DNA from: VMCP01 sp964527775
GTDB taxonomy: Bacteria > Bacteroidota > Bacteroidia > NS11-12g > UBA955
Direction: 5' to 3'
DNA: 64,000 bases
Assembly (NCBI GenBank): GCA_964527775.1
Contig: CAZGQS010000003.1
Span: forward strand, 62,001-126,000
Shown here: positions 32,246 to 41,191 of the stretch, one piece after another
How the letters are laid out: each line of letters starts with the position of its first letter
Position numbering within the stretch: the stretch's first letter is position 1
Position numbers and translations under genes: made by a program
Notes under the pieces: model-generated
Seen by the model: only the letters and a program-made list of their open reading frames with translations
What the model was told of the DNA's origin: nothing
Database searches by the model: none

Positions 32246-33524
32246 TATCTAAGGTATCTACAAACTCGTGAATGGTCTCACGGGTAATCTTACTGTTGCT
32301 TCGGGTCAATTCTTTCAAGGTTTCGTATGGATTTGGATATTTCTCACGACGAAGAATGGTCTGAAGAGCTTCTGCCACTACAGCCCAATTGTTGTCTAAA
32401 TCTTCATCCATTTTTTGAGCATTCAGAATGATTTTATTCAATCCTCGCTCCAAACTATTCAACGCAATCAAAAGATGGGCAAAGGGTACCCCTAAATTTC
32501 TTAAAACCGTACTATCAGTTAAATCTCTTTGCAATCTAGAAATAGGCAATTTCCCCGAAAGATGCTCAAACAAGGCATTGGCTATACCCAAGTTTCCTTC
32601 GGCATTTTCAAAGTCAATTGGGTTCACCTTATGCGGCATTGCGCTTGAGCCCACTTCACCCGCTTTGATTTCTTGTTTGAAATAATCCATAGATATATAC
32701 GTCCAAACATCTCTTGAAAAATCAATCATAATATTACCAATGCGTTTCCATGCATCTAATTGAGCCGCCAATGAATCATAAGGTTCAATCTGTGTAGTCA
32801 TAGAATTCCTGACCAATCCCAACTGTAAATTCACGAAATTATCAGCAAACGATATCCAATCAATTTCTGGAAATGCAATATGATGGGCATTCAAATTACC
32901 CGTCGCACCTCCAAATTTAGCTTTGTATGGAATGTGATTCAAGGGTTCAATTTGCCCCCTCAATCTAATGGCAAACACGTACCATTCCTTTCCTAAATTC
33001 GTAGGACTGGCTGGTTGTCCATGAGTTCTAGCCAACATAGGTTGGTCTTTCCATTGATCGCCTTGTGATTCAATTTTCTCCACAATGCTCATCAATTTGG
33101 GCATCAATACCTGATCTACTGCATCTTTCAATGACCATGGAATAGCCGTATTGTTAATGTCTTGAGATGTCAATCCAAAATGCACCAACTCTTTGTAGTA
33201 ATCAAGTCCCAAAGAATCAAGCTTGTTTTTCACGGCATATTCCACCGCTTTTACATCGTGGTTGGTCGTTTTTTCAATTTCTTTGATTCCTAAAATTTCT
33301 TCTTCGGATAGGTTTTTAGCCCAATTTCTTAATTCAACGGCTTTATCCAAGAGCATTCCGAAGTCCCATCCTTTCAATGAAACATGCGACAATGCGATTA
33401 AATACTCAATTTCAACTCGAACACGATATTGAATGAGAGCGGCTTCTGAAAAGAACGATTGTAGGGGTTGGGTGTTTTTGGAATACCTTCCGTCAATGGG
33501 GCTGATGGCTGACAAACTTGACAT
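32169..33524 (-). CDS. purB: Adenylosuccinate lyase
   Basis: 451 residues of the fumarase/aspartase superfamily. The signature GSSAMPHKVNPIDFENAEGN is at about 284-303, the active-site HFGLTSQDINNTA block at about 115-127, and ARTHGQPASPT at about 162-172. PurB removes fumarate from SAICAR and adenylosuccinate in purine synthesis. A -7 box TAACTTTG (minus strand, 33543-33536) is 12 bp before the ATG without a clear -33. The GT51 gene overlaps its 3' end. Confidence 0.96.
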   Translation of the reverse strand: MSSLSAISPIDGRYSKNTQPLQSFFSEAALIQYRVRVEIEYLIALSHVSLKGWDFGMLLDKAVELRNWAKNLSEEEILGIKEIEKTTNHDVKAVEYAVKNKLDSLGLDYYKELVHFGLTSQDINNTAIPWSLKDAVDQVLMPKLMSIVEKIESQGDQWKDQPMLARTHGQPASPTNLGKEWYVFAIRLRGQIEPLNHIPYKAKFGGATGNLNAHHIAFPEIDWISFADNFVNLQLGLVRNSMTTQIEPYDSLAAQLDAWKRIGNIMIDFSRDVWTYISMDYFKQEIKAGEVGSSAMPHKVNPIDFENAEGNLGIANALFEHLSGKLPISRLQRDLTDSTVLRNLGVPFAHLLIALNSLERGLNKIILNAQKMDEDLDNNWAVVAEALQTILRREKYPNPYETLKELTRSNSKITRETIHEFVDTLDIEQRIKDELKGISPKNYTGVYPKKG

Positions 33525-33597
33525 AAACTGGCTTACAAAGTTAAGTATATTCTTCTTTCTTGGGGGATAACCTTAAATTTGGTGTTAAATAGTTTGT

Positions 33598-35106
33598 ATG
33601 ATTCGCAAATTCACCCTAATTCTATCTCTTTTTGTTGCAGTAAATTCAAAAATTCAAGCACAAAATAGCAATTATAAAATTCAACCTGCCCCCAATTCAG
33701 GGGTGTTTGTTGAGTCTACCAAACCCGTTTCAGATCCATCCACAGGCATCGACACCATTCGTATTTCATCTTCAAATCGAAGCATCGCCAAGTACGTGGT
33801 TGCCAGTCAACACGAACGCGTAGCATATACCATCACTCAAACAGAACCCGTTTACCGCTATGAAAATAAGCCCAAAAGGTACATCGATGACGTGGCTTTC
33901 GGGTTGTATTATTCCAATGAGTCATTCTTAGATCCCATTTCTTGGGACTCTCTCCGCTACCGTAACTCAGATTCCCGATTCGTGCCTGGTTCTCAAATGA
34001 ACAAAGTCAGCGGCGTAGGTTTTCATTTTATTTTCGGGGGACGTAAATTCATACCAAGAACCCAATTAGGATCATTCAACTGGGGCTTCGGAATGGACTT
34101 CAATCATTTCAAAAACGGACCCAAAAGCGAAGTTGTCTTTAATAACGACTCCGAAGATAAAGGATTCACGCGCTTAGAAACATCTGCATTCAATTTTCAT
34201 GGAATGGCTCGATTCGAAAAAAGGGTAGGCCCTATTTACCCATTCGCAGCAGTCAGGTTTGGAATGAACTTTTACTCTACCCATCAATACATAGAATCCT
34301 ACAGAACATTGGCCGAATATGAATCAACCAATTCAGACAATCTTTCAACTTCTGTAACACCGTTTATCTCATATGAATTGGGCTTAAGAGCAAGAATTAA
34401 CTCTGGAATGAGCTTTTTTGCATCATATGAAAATAGATCAGGAAACCAGTTAGAAGTGGTGAATTTAGCTAATTCATCTTTCGATGGTTTCAAATATAAG
34501 AATGATGTAAGAGCCGTTGATTACCGGGTTGGTAATATTAAATACGGCATTTTAATAAATTTCAGTGCAGCCGAAAGAGAAAAAATCTTGGTATTACCTG
34601 CCCGAAACGATACCACTTACACCACCAATTTAGTAGTATTTGACACTGTGTGGCTTGAAGAACCTCAATACCGTGAAGAAACAATTTCTGTAAGAGACTC
34701 ACGCCTCAAGGGATATTATTTAACGAAATGTAAAACATGTTATTGCGATACACTAAAGAATTCAAAAAACAACAATAGCAAAGTTTTGACTCAACCCATC
34801 CAAAATACAGGTCAAATCAACCCTACAACTTCCAATCCTTATAACTCCAATTCCGAATTAAAATCAGCCCCTGTGAAAACATCTACACCATCAGGCAGTA
34901 ATTCAGGAATCAATTCTAATTCAAATACAGGTTCTAGCTCAAGTTCAAATAATTCTACCATAAATGCTGATAGGTCTACACCATCAACTCCAACATGGAA
35001 CCGACCCAGTTCACCCTCTTCAACTACTCCCAAAAAATCAAGTGGAACAAAGGCATTCCCCGGCATCAAGCCCCCTGCAACAACCATCAAAAAGCCGAAG
35101 GCTTAA
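33598..35106 (+). CDS. Secreted/outer-membrane protein with Ser/Asn/Pro-rich C-terminal tail
   Basis: 502 residues. A signal peptide (about 1-21) is followed by an unusual short segment and, at about 90-330, alternating strands with aromatic-rich turns (VAFGLYYSNESFLDPISWD, FGFGGRKFIPRTQL-type blocks, YAAVRFGMNFYSTHQY) compatible with an outer-membrane barrel. After a CKTCYC motif at about 379-384 comes a 110-residue tail of Ser, Asn, Thr, Pro and Lys with almost no hydrophobic residues. I recognise no family. It is convergent with uvrA; a heptanucleotide array fills the gap. Confidence 0.65.
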   Translation: MIRKFTLILSLFVAVNSKIQAQNSNYKIQPAPNSGVFVESTKPVSDPSTGIDTIRISSSNRSIAKYVVASQHERVAYTITQTEPVYRYENKPKRYIDDVAFGLYYSNESFLDPISWDSLRYRNSDSRFVPGSQMNKVSGVGFHFIFGGRKFIPRTQLGSFNWGFGMDFNHFKNGPKSEVVFNNDSEDKGFTRLETSAFNFHGMARFEKRVGPIYPFAAVRFGMNFYSTHQYIESYRTLAEYESTNSDNLSTSVTPFISYELGLRARINSGMSFFASYENRSGNQLEVVNLANSSFDGFKYKNDVRAVDYRVGNIKYGILINFSAAEREKILVLPARNDTTYTTNLVVFDTVWLEEPQYREETISVRDSRLKGYYLTKCKTCYCDTLKNSKNNNSKVLTQPIQNTGQINPTTSNPYNSNSELKSAPVKTSTPSGSNSGINSNSNTGSSSSSNNSTINADRSTPSTPTWNRPSSPSSTTPKKSSGTKAFPGIKPPATTIKKPKA

Positions 35107-35108
35107 AT

Positions 35109-35253
35109 GGTTTTCGGTGATCGGTTTTCGGTGATCGGTGATCGGTGATCGGTTTTCGGTGATCGGTTTTCGGTGATCGGTTTTCGGTGATCGGTGATCG
35201 GTGATCGGCTGTCCGCTGAAATCTGATAACCGATAACCGATAACCGATCACCA
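35109..35253. repeat. Heptanucleotide array (GGTTTTC/GGTGATC) with inverted copies
   Basis: From 35109 fourteen 7-bp units of two types, GGTTTTC (A) and GGTGATC (B), follow in the order A B A B B B A B A B A B B B, then a divergent GGCTGTC. Near its right end three GATAACC units and GATCACC (35224-35251) are the reverse complements of GGTTATC and GGTGATC. The array can therefore fold back on itself. It occupies exactly the gap between the convergent 502-aa gene and uvrA. Confidence 0.85.
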
Positions 35254-35256
35254 TCC

Positions 35257-38106
35257 TCAAAACTCCAACTTCAAAAATCTTCCCGTATGTGATTGAGGTA
35301 ACTTTGCAATTTTCTCAGGGGTTCCAACTCCCACAATCTCTCCACCTCCAACACCGCCTTCTGGACCCACATCAATCAGCCAATCTGCCACTTTGATGAC
35401 ATCCATGTTGTGCTCTATGACCAAAACGGTGTTGCCTTTTTCTACCAACGTTTGAAGTACGCCTAAAAGTTGTTTGATATCGTCGAAATGAAGACCCGTA
35501 GTGGGTTCATCAAGAATGTAAAGAGTTTTTCCAGTGTCTCTTTTGCTCAATTCTGTAGCGAGTTTTACCCTTTGGGCTTCTCCGCCGCTCAATGTGGTGC
35601 TACTTTGACCCAAAGTGATATAACCCAAGCCCACTTCTTCCATCGTTTTGATCTTCCGGTGAATTAAGGGTATGTGCTCAAAGAACTCTACTGCTTGAGA
35701 AATGGGCATGTCTAACACGTCCGAAATACTCTTTCCCTTGTACCTAACTTCTAATGTTTCTCTGTTGTAGCGTTTACCAAGGCATACATCACACTCAATT
35801 TCTACATTGGGTAAAAAGTTCATCTCAATCACTTTTCTACCTCCACCTGAACATTCTTCACATCTTCCACCTTTTACGTTGAATGAGAATCTTCCAGGTT
35901 TATAGCCTCTGATTTTTGCTTCAGGGTGGTTCGCGTAAAGATTTCTTATTTCTTGAAATACACCTACATACGTCGCTGGATTGCTTCTGGGGGTTCTTCC
36001 TATGGGACTTTGATCTATTCGAATGACTTTATCAATGTGCTCCAAGCCAGAGATAGAATCATGTTCCAAAACTCTGTAATGTGAGCCGTATATTCTTTGG
36101 TGAGCAAGAGGATAGAGGGTCTCGTTGATCATCGATGATTTTCCGCTACCACTTACTCCTGTCACACAAACAAAAACTCCCAAAGGAATTTCTAAATCTG
36201 TCCCTTTTAAATTATGTCCTTTACATCCCTTTAATTTGATGCTATCGGTCCATTTTCTCCTTGAACTTGGAACGGCAATTTGTTCCTTTCCTGCCAAATA
36301 TCTTGCGGTTGTGGTATCTGATTTTAAGAAATCCGAAACGGTTCCACTGGCGATGATTTGTCCGCCTTTTTTGCCGGCATGAGGACCAATTTCAACCAAC
36401 CAATCGCTCGCTAACATCATATCTTTGTCGTGCTCAACTACAAGCACAGAATTGCCCATATCACGCAAATCTTTTAAGCTCTGAATCAGTTTTTCATTGT
36501 CTCTTTGATGCAATCCAATAGACGGCTCATCCAAGATATACAAGACGTTAACCAGTTTAGAACCTATTTGGGTGGCTAACCTAATTCTTTGTGCTTCACC
36601 CCCAGAAAGAGTTTTTGCTGGGCTATTCAAGCTCAAATATCCCAATCCAACACCCACCAAAAAAGACAATCTAGCTGAAATTTCTTTCAAAAGTTCTGTA
36701 GCAATGCTTTTTTGTCTGTCTGTTAAAAGCGGTTCCACCTGCATAATCCAATCATGGAGATCAGAAATATTCATGGAAGACAACTCCGAAATATTCTTAT
36801 TTCCAATCTTGAAATGCAGTGATTCTTGCTTCAATCTCGCACCTTGACATTCCGGACATTTTACTTCGTGAATGAATTCTTCGGCCCATTGTTGCATTCT
36901 ATCATCATCAGATTCAAAATAAGAGTCTGAAACGATTTTTATAACACCCTTAAAGGTGCTCTCATAAGTTCGGCCTTTATTTTCACCGCTGTTGATTTTA
37001 ATTTCTATGGGATCTTCAACCCCATATAAAACAGCGTTCAGTTGTTCTTTTGTCAATGATTCAATGGGGTCAGCCAAACTGAACTTATACATTTTAGCAA
37101 TGCTGCGCAATTGCTGGAATGTCCAATTTTCTCTCAGTTCACCCACCGGAACTATGCCGCCCTTGTTAATCGATATTTTAGGATTTGGTATGATGAATTC
37201 AAGGTTCACCTCAGATTTTACTCCAAGTCCCTCGCAAGCTTGACAAGCCCCGTAAGGAGAATTGAAGCTAAAGGAATTGGGCTGAGGCTCGGCATAACTT
37301 AATCCCGTTTTAGGATCCATTAAAAACTTGGAAAAAGGGTAGGGAATGCCTTTTTCATCCAACACTGTTAGGTAACCATCACCCACTTTTAGAGCGGTTT
37401 TTACACTGTCGTTTAGCCTTTGTGGCGATGAAGATTTGACTTCCAAACGGTCAATTACAATGTCAATATCGTGAATTTTGTAGCGGTCTAATTGCATCCC
37501 AGTGGTGATATCCATAACTACACCGTCTACATACACTTTATTGAATCCGCGTTTTTTAATTTGCTCAAACAAATCGCGGTAATTCCCTTTTCTACCCTTA
37601 ATGACTGGGGCGCAAAGGGTGATTTTTTGGTTTTCGAAGGACTTTAATACGGATTCTTGGATTTGTTCTTCTGAAAAGCGAACCATTTTTTCTCCGCTCA
37701 AATAACTAAAAGCTTCACCAGCTCGAGCATAAAGTAAGCGCAGAAAATCATAGATTTCAGTAACAGTACCAACAGTAGACCTAGGATTTCTAGAAACGGT
37801 CTTTTGTTCAATGGCAATTACCGGACTCAATCCCTTGATCTTATCAACGTCAGGGCGTTTCATATTCCCAACAAATTGTCGGGCATAGGCAGAGAAACTC
37901 TCTAAATATCTTCGTTGACCTTCTGCAAAAATGGTATCAAAAGCTAGTGAACTTTTTCCTGACCCCGAGAGACCCGTAAAAACCACCAAAGATTTGCGTG
38001 GAATTTCCAGCGATACTTCTTTAAGATTGTGTTCTCTTGCACCAATTACTTCAATGATGCCTTTTTCAGGCCCAGGAGTATGGATGTCTTTCTGGAAATC
38101 CGACAT
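35257..38106 (-). CDS. uvrA: Excinuclease ABC subunit A
   Basis: 949 residues, the damage-recognition ATPase of nucleotide excision repair. N-terminal ABC module with Walker A GLSGSGKSSLAFDTIF (about 44-59) and SFSAYARQF; a zinc module with CQACEGLG and CPECQGAR; signature LSGGEAQRI; second ABC module with GVSGSGKSSMINETL; a second zinc finger CEECSGGGRKVIEMNFLPNV; and a second LSGGEAQRV. UvrB is not in the window. Length and motif order are normal. Confidence 0.97.
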   Translation of the reverse strand: MSDFQKDIHTPGPEKGIIEVIGAREHNLKEVSLEIPRKSLVVFTGLSGSGKSSLAFDTIFAEGQRRYLESFSAYARQFVGNMKRPDVDKIKGLSPVIAIEQKTVSRNPRSTVGTVTEIYDFLRLLYARAGEAFSYLSGEKMVRFSEEQIQESVLKSFENQKITLCAPVIKGRKGNYRDLFEQIKKRGFNKVYVDGVVMDITTGMQLDRYKIHDIDIVIDRLEVKSSSPQRLNDSVKTALKVGDGYLTVLDEKGIPYPFSKFLMDPKTGLSYAEPQPNSFSFNSPYGACQACEGLGVKSEVNLEFIIPNPKISINKGGIVPVGELRENWTFQQLRSIAKMYKFSLADPIESLTKEQLNAVLYGVEDPIEIKINSGENKGRTYESTFKGVIKIVSDSYFESDDDRMQQWAEEFIHEVKCPECQGARLKQESLHFKIGNKNISELSSMNISDLHDWIMQVEPLLTDRQKSIATELLKEISARLSFLVGVGLGYLSLNSPAKTLSGGEAQRIRLATQIGSKLVNVLYILDEPSIGLHQRDNEKLIQSLKDLRDMGNSVLVVEHDKDMMLASDWLVEIGPHAGKKGGQIIASGTVSDFLKSDTTTARYLAGKEQIAVPSSRRKWTDSIKLKGCKGHNLKGTDLEIPLGVFVCVTGVSGSGKSSMINETLYPLAHQRIYGSHYRVLEHDSISGLEHIDKVIRIDQSPIGRTPRSNPATYVGVFQEIRNLYANHPEAKIRGYKPGRFSFNVKGGRCEECSGGGRKVIEMNFLPNVEIECDVCLGKRYNRETLEVRYKGKSISDVLDMPISQAVEFFEHIPLIHRKIKTMEEVGLGYITLGQSSTTLSGGEAQRVKLATELSKRDTGKTLYILDEPTTGLHFDDIKQLLGVLQTLVEKGNTVLVIEHNMDVIKVADWLIDVGPEGGVGGGEIVGVGTPEKIAKLPQSHTGRFLKLEF

Positions 38107-38126
38107 AAACCGCGAATTTACGAAAA

Positions 38127-38879
38127 TTACCAGCTTCCGCCGGCACCCCCACCATTAAATCCGCCGCCGCCGCCAAATCCACCGAATCCACCGCCACTGC
38201 CTCCACCAAAACCTCCATGCGAATTGCCTCCGCCGAAACCGCTTCCCCAGAAAAAAACAGGGGGGCTGTAAAATCCTCTTCGAGAAAATCCACCGCCGCC
38301 GCCTCTGCGAATAAAAATTAGATAGAACAGGATGAAAAATAAAATAGGAATTACAGCATAGGGAAATTCTTCTTTCTTTTTCTTTTCACGGGTTTTACCC
38401 TTAAAATCTTCCTTTACGGTGAGAGCTAATGCATAAACAGTATTTCTGATTCCATTGAAATAGTCTCCTTTTTTCAATCCAGGAACGAGTTCTTGTCTTC
38501 CAATTTCACCCACAACACCATCGGTAAGTAATCCTTGAGTTTTATCGGCGGTAACAATGTGGTATTTCCGATCATCTACTGCCAAATATACAAGTACACC
38601 GCTGTTTAATTTTTCATCACCAATTTTCCAGCCTCTAGCTATGAACATGGCTCTATCGAAGACATCAACTCCATTCAAAGATTTCTCAATGACAACGGCA
38701 ATTTCAACACTAGTAGAATCGGTGAATGGTTTAAGAAGTTCATTGTTGAGATAATATTCATCGTCTTTACTCAGAACATCAGCATAATCATTGACGTAAT
38801 TAACATATTTTGGGAGTTTTTGCTGAGCAAAAACCGCATGGTTCAACAGAAAAAAGCAGCTAAAAAGAATAAAACGCAT
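38127..38879 (-). CDS. TPM-domain envelope protein with Gly-rich tail (YgcG-like)
   Basis: 250 residues. Signal peptide 1-19 (FILFSCFFLLNHAVFAQ). The TPM domain spans about 20-165 (YVNYVNDYADVLSKDDEYYL, VAVVIEKSLNGVDVFDRAMF, NSGVLVYLAVDDRKYHIVT). A membrane helix (AVIPILFFILFYLIF, about 173-187) is followed by a Gly/Phe/Ser-rich cytoplasmic or extracellular tail (GGSGGGFGGFGGGGGFNGGG near the end). TPM domains occur next to LemA, as here (TPM, TPM, lemA). The function of the pair is unproved; a role in envelope or photosystem-type protein handling is known for the plant TLP18.3 relative only. Confidence 0.8.
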   Translation of the reverse strand: MRFILFSCFFLLNHAVFAQQKLPKYVNYVNDYADVLSKDDEYYLNNELLKPFTDSTSVEIAVVIEKSLNGVDVFDRAMFIARGWKIGDEKLNSGVLVYLAVDDRKYHIVTADKTQGLLTDGVVGEIGRQELVPGLKKGDYFNGIRNTVYALALTVKEDFKGKTREKKKKEEFPYAVIPILFFILFYLIFIRRGGGGGFSRRGFYSPPVFFWGSGFGGGNSHGGFGGGSGGGFGGFGGGGGFNGGGAGGSW

Positions 38880-38888
38880 TCAAAAAAA

Positions 38889-39359
38889 TTAAAAAAAGCC
38901 GGTAGAACTGGTTACCTCGTTAGAAAGTTCATTGGGATTCTCCGCTGAAGGCGGAAAATGTTTCGCTAATTGCCTACCCACCACTTCAACACCTCTCACA
39001 ATTCCATCATTCAAGTTGTTACTGTGAATCGTTTCAATGATTTCCTCTTTAACGGCTTCCCAGAAATCAATACCCACTTTCTGATGGATGCCTTCATCTC
39101 CAATCACAGCAATTTCTTTAGATTTTAATCTGAGAAATAAAAGCACCCCGTTTCTACTCTCTGTTTTGTGCATTTGAAGCTGGTTGAAAACCGTTTGAGC
39201 TTCTTCTAACAATGACAATTTTGATGGGCAAGTGGTGAAATGCACTCTGATCTCAGCAGATGTAGTTGTTTCAACTTTCGCAATGGCTTCGCTCACCAAC
39301 GTGCCGTTGATTTGTCCAGCAAGCGAAAATTTGCGTAAAAATGGAAACATTCTTGACAT
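38889..39359 (-). CDS. Second TPM-domain protein, soluble
   Basis: 156 residues, a stand-alone TPM (Repair_PSII) domain: AKVETTTSAEIRVHFTTCP, KTESRNGVLLFLRLKSKEI, and IAVIGDEGIHQKVGIDFW. The N-terminus (MSRMFPFLRKFSLAGQING) is not a signal peptide, so it is probably cytoplasmic or membrane-associated. It lies 6 bp after lemA and 9 bp before the Gly-rich TPM gene; the three form one operon. Confidence 0.8.
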   Translation of the reverse strand: MSRMFPFLRKFSLAGQINGTLVSEAIAKVETTTSAEIRVHFTTCPSKLSLLEEAQTVFNQLQMHKTESRNGVLLFLRLKSKEIAVIGDEGIHQKVGIDFWEAVKEEIIETIHSNNLNDGIVRGVEVVGRQLAKHFPPSAENPNELSNEVTSSTGFF

Positions 39360-39365
39360 TGGATA

Positions 39366-39968
39366 TTATTTCAATATTTCAGACATATCAGGCGCTTTTT
39401 CATTGCCTTCATCTGCCTTAAATCCTTCTTTCTTTTCAAACCCAAATATATTGGCAAAAATATTGCTCGGGAATCTACGCACTTTTTTGTTGTATCTCAT
39501 GATGGCTTCGTTGAAGTCAGTTCTAGCAGTGCTAATTCTGTTTTCAGTACCTGAAATTTCATCGTTCAACTTTGCAAAGTTCTGCATGCTTTTCAAATCT
39601 GGATAGCGTTCAAATAAAACATTGATGCTTCTGCTGTAAGCACTGTTTAAGTTATCTTGTGCTTTTTGGAATTTCTGCAAGTTTTCAGGTGTCAATTGAT
39701 CAGGAGTTAATTTAATTTCTTTAGCAGCAGTTCTCGCTGAAATTACTTCAGATAAAATGCTTTTTTCAACTTCAGCTGATTTCATGGTTGTCTTGGCTAA
39801 GTTTTCAATCAAATCACCCCTTCTTTGGTACTGTGTTTCCACATTATTCCAAGTCTTTTCAACCTCTGTGTCAAGATCTACCAAACCATTGTAGCTAGAG
39901 CAGCTGTAGGTAACCATCGTAAATATTAAGGCGATGATACCAATAACTAAGTAATTAGGCTTTTTCAT
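39366..39968 (-). CDS. lemA: LemA-family lipoprotein-like protein
   Basis: I use the ATG at 39968 (200 residues). An N-terminal hydrophobic segment ends in TYSCSSYNG, so Cys could be a lipidation site. The LemA domain follows: DLDTEVEKTWNNVETQYQRR, RGDLIENLAKTTMKS, DNLNSAYSRSINVLFERYPD, DFNEAIMRYNKKVRRFPSNI. LemA proteins are helical envelope proteins of unclear function. The start overlaps the lipB end by 14 bp, indicating co-transcription with lipB and the two TPM genes. Confidence 0.9.
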   Translation of the reverse strand: MKKPNYLVIGIIALIFTMVTYSCSSYNGLVDLDTEVEKTWNNVETQYQRRGDLIENLAKTTMKSAEVEKSILSEVISARTAAKEIKLTPDQLTPENLQKFQKAQDNLNSAYSRSINVLFERYPDLKSMQNFAKLNDEISGTENRISTARTDFNEAIMRYNKKVRRFPSNIFANIFGFEKKEGFKADEGNEKAPDMSEILK

Positions 39969-40641
39969 GTTTTTCAATAACTCCAAACTTACGACAAAAA
40001 TGGTTTACCCAAGTTTGATTTACTTCAAACAGATCAATTTTTTCGTTCAATTCTTTTTCCATCGAAGTCACTCCCTTATCTACAATCCCACAGGGAACAA
40101 TATGATTGAACATGTTAAGGTCTGTATTTACATTCAAAGCAATTCCATGCATCGTAACATATCGGCTGCTTTTAATGCCTATTGCGGCGATTTTTCTTTC
40201 TGCGGACGATCCTATGTCCACCCAAACACCTACTCGGCCATTAATGATTCCAGCATTAATTCCAAATTCATACAAAACCGAAATGATGCAAGACTCCAAT
40301 CCTTCCACATACGCTTTCAGACCTATTCCCAATTTTTCTAGATCCAAAATGGGATAAACCACCAGTTGTCCTGGTCCGTGATAGGTAATGTCTCCACCGC
40401 GTTCAATTTCATAGGTTTCTGCGCCCAAGCTTTGTAGCAACTGAGGTGTGGCCAACATGTTATTTTGTTTTGCATGCAAGCCAAAGGTGTAAACATGCGG
40501 ATGTTCAACACTGATGCAATGATGAGGAAGATCTGCGCCTAACTTCTTGTTGTCAATTAACTGCTGAAACAATTGTTTTTGTTTGTTCCACGTAATGGAA
40601 TAACCCTCATTCGTTAATTTGTGAAAAACGCAAAAATCCAT
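39955..40641 (-). CDS. lipB: Lipoyl(octanoyl) transferase
   Basis: 228 residues. LipB moves octanoate from acyl carrier protein to lipoyl domains, including E2 enzymes such as the one at 46.8 kb. Signatures: ERGGDITYHGPGQLVVYP (about 78-95), IAAIGIKSSRYVTMHG with the catalytic Lys (about 160-175), and the catalytic Cys in NHIVPCGI (about 190-197). The -7/-33 pair upstream is so close that the transcript would be nearly leaderless. lemA overlaps its stop. Confidence 0.95.
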   Translation of the reverse strand: MDFCVFHKLTNEGYSITWNKQKQLFQQLIDNKKLGADLPHHCISVEHPHVYTFGLHAKQNNMLATPQLLQSLGAETYEIERGGDITYHGPGQLVVYPILDLEKLGIGLKAYVEGLESCIISVLYEFGINAGIINGRVGVWVDIGSSAERKIAAIGIKSSRYVTMHGIALNVNTDLNMFNHIVPCGIVDKGVTSMEKELNEKIDLFEVNQTWVNHFCRKFGVIEKHEKA

Positions 40642-40645
40642 CGAG

Positions 40646-40674
40646 CAAAGTTAATACTATCCTTAGGAACCAAA
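40646..40674 (-). promoter_or_regulatory. Candidate lipB promoter, near-leaderless
   Basis: On the minus strand TTTG (40674-40671), a 17-bp spacer, and TAACTTTG (40653-40646) fit the Bacteroidota consensus; the ATG follows only 4 bp after the -7 box. A TSS about 4-7 bp downstream would fall at or near the start codon. Confidence 0.5.
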
Positions 40675-40713
40675 GACTCACTCCTATATAATTGCAGATA
40701 TAAATGAGGCGTA

Positions 40714-41172
40714 ATGTACATTAATAATCAATTTTGGGGAAGAATGGGGGAGGCCGAAGCAAAAGATTGGTTGATTTCAAACGGACATAAAATTATGGAA
40801 CAAAATTGGAGAACCGGCAAATTTGAAGTTGATATCATTTCATCAATCAATGGATGTTGTCATTTCACCGAGGTCAAAACTAGATTCATCAACAAACCAA
40901 TTATGGGCGCACAATTTTCTGAAATTCAAGAGTTACTTGACCGTCAATTCAATCGTAAAAAACAAGAAAACTTAAAATTGGCCATAAGGAATTTCAGAAA
41001 AATTAATCCACACATAAAAAGGTACCAAATCGATTTTTTAGCGGTGGTTTATTTTTCCTATGGAAAATATATATATCATTTCAAACACCCCATATCTTGT
41101 TCTATTCACACTAGTTATTCACAAAATACATCTCATTTTTATGACAGTTTTAACCATGTACCACACTTTTAA
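40714..41172 (+). CDS. UPF0102 (YraN-like) nuclease-fold protein
   Basis: 152 residues. The core matches YraN/UPF0102: MGEAEAKDWLISNGHKIMEQ, NWRTGKFEVDIISS and CCHFTEVKTRF hold the Glu...Asp...Glu-x-Lys positions of the restriction-endonuclease-like fold. The function of YraN is unsettled. The C-terminal 35 residues (from about 118) are atypical and may be an extension. Its 3' end overlaps the open frame of the M43 protease gene, whose real start is 41192. Confidence 0.82.
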   Translation: MYINNQFWGRMGEAEAKDWLISNGHKIMEQNWRTGKFEVDIISSINGCCHFTEVKTRFINKPIMGAQFSEIQELLDRQFNRKKQENLKLAIRNFRKINPHIKRYQIDFLAVVYFSYGKYIYHFKHPISCSIHTSYSQNTSHFYDSFNHVPHF

Positions 41173-41191
41173 ACTTTATTTGCAAGCGAAA

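Noticed and set aside
33536..33543. purB promoter on the minus strand
   Set aside because: Only a -7-like TAACTTTG was found, with no TTG at the right distance.
35109..35253. CRISPR array
   Set aside because: The unit is 7 bp with no spacers, and no cas genes are present.
41060..41191. Longer N-terminus of the M43 protease
   Set aside because: The 44 extra codons lie over yraN and would bury the signal peptide at 41192.
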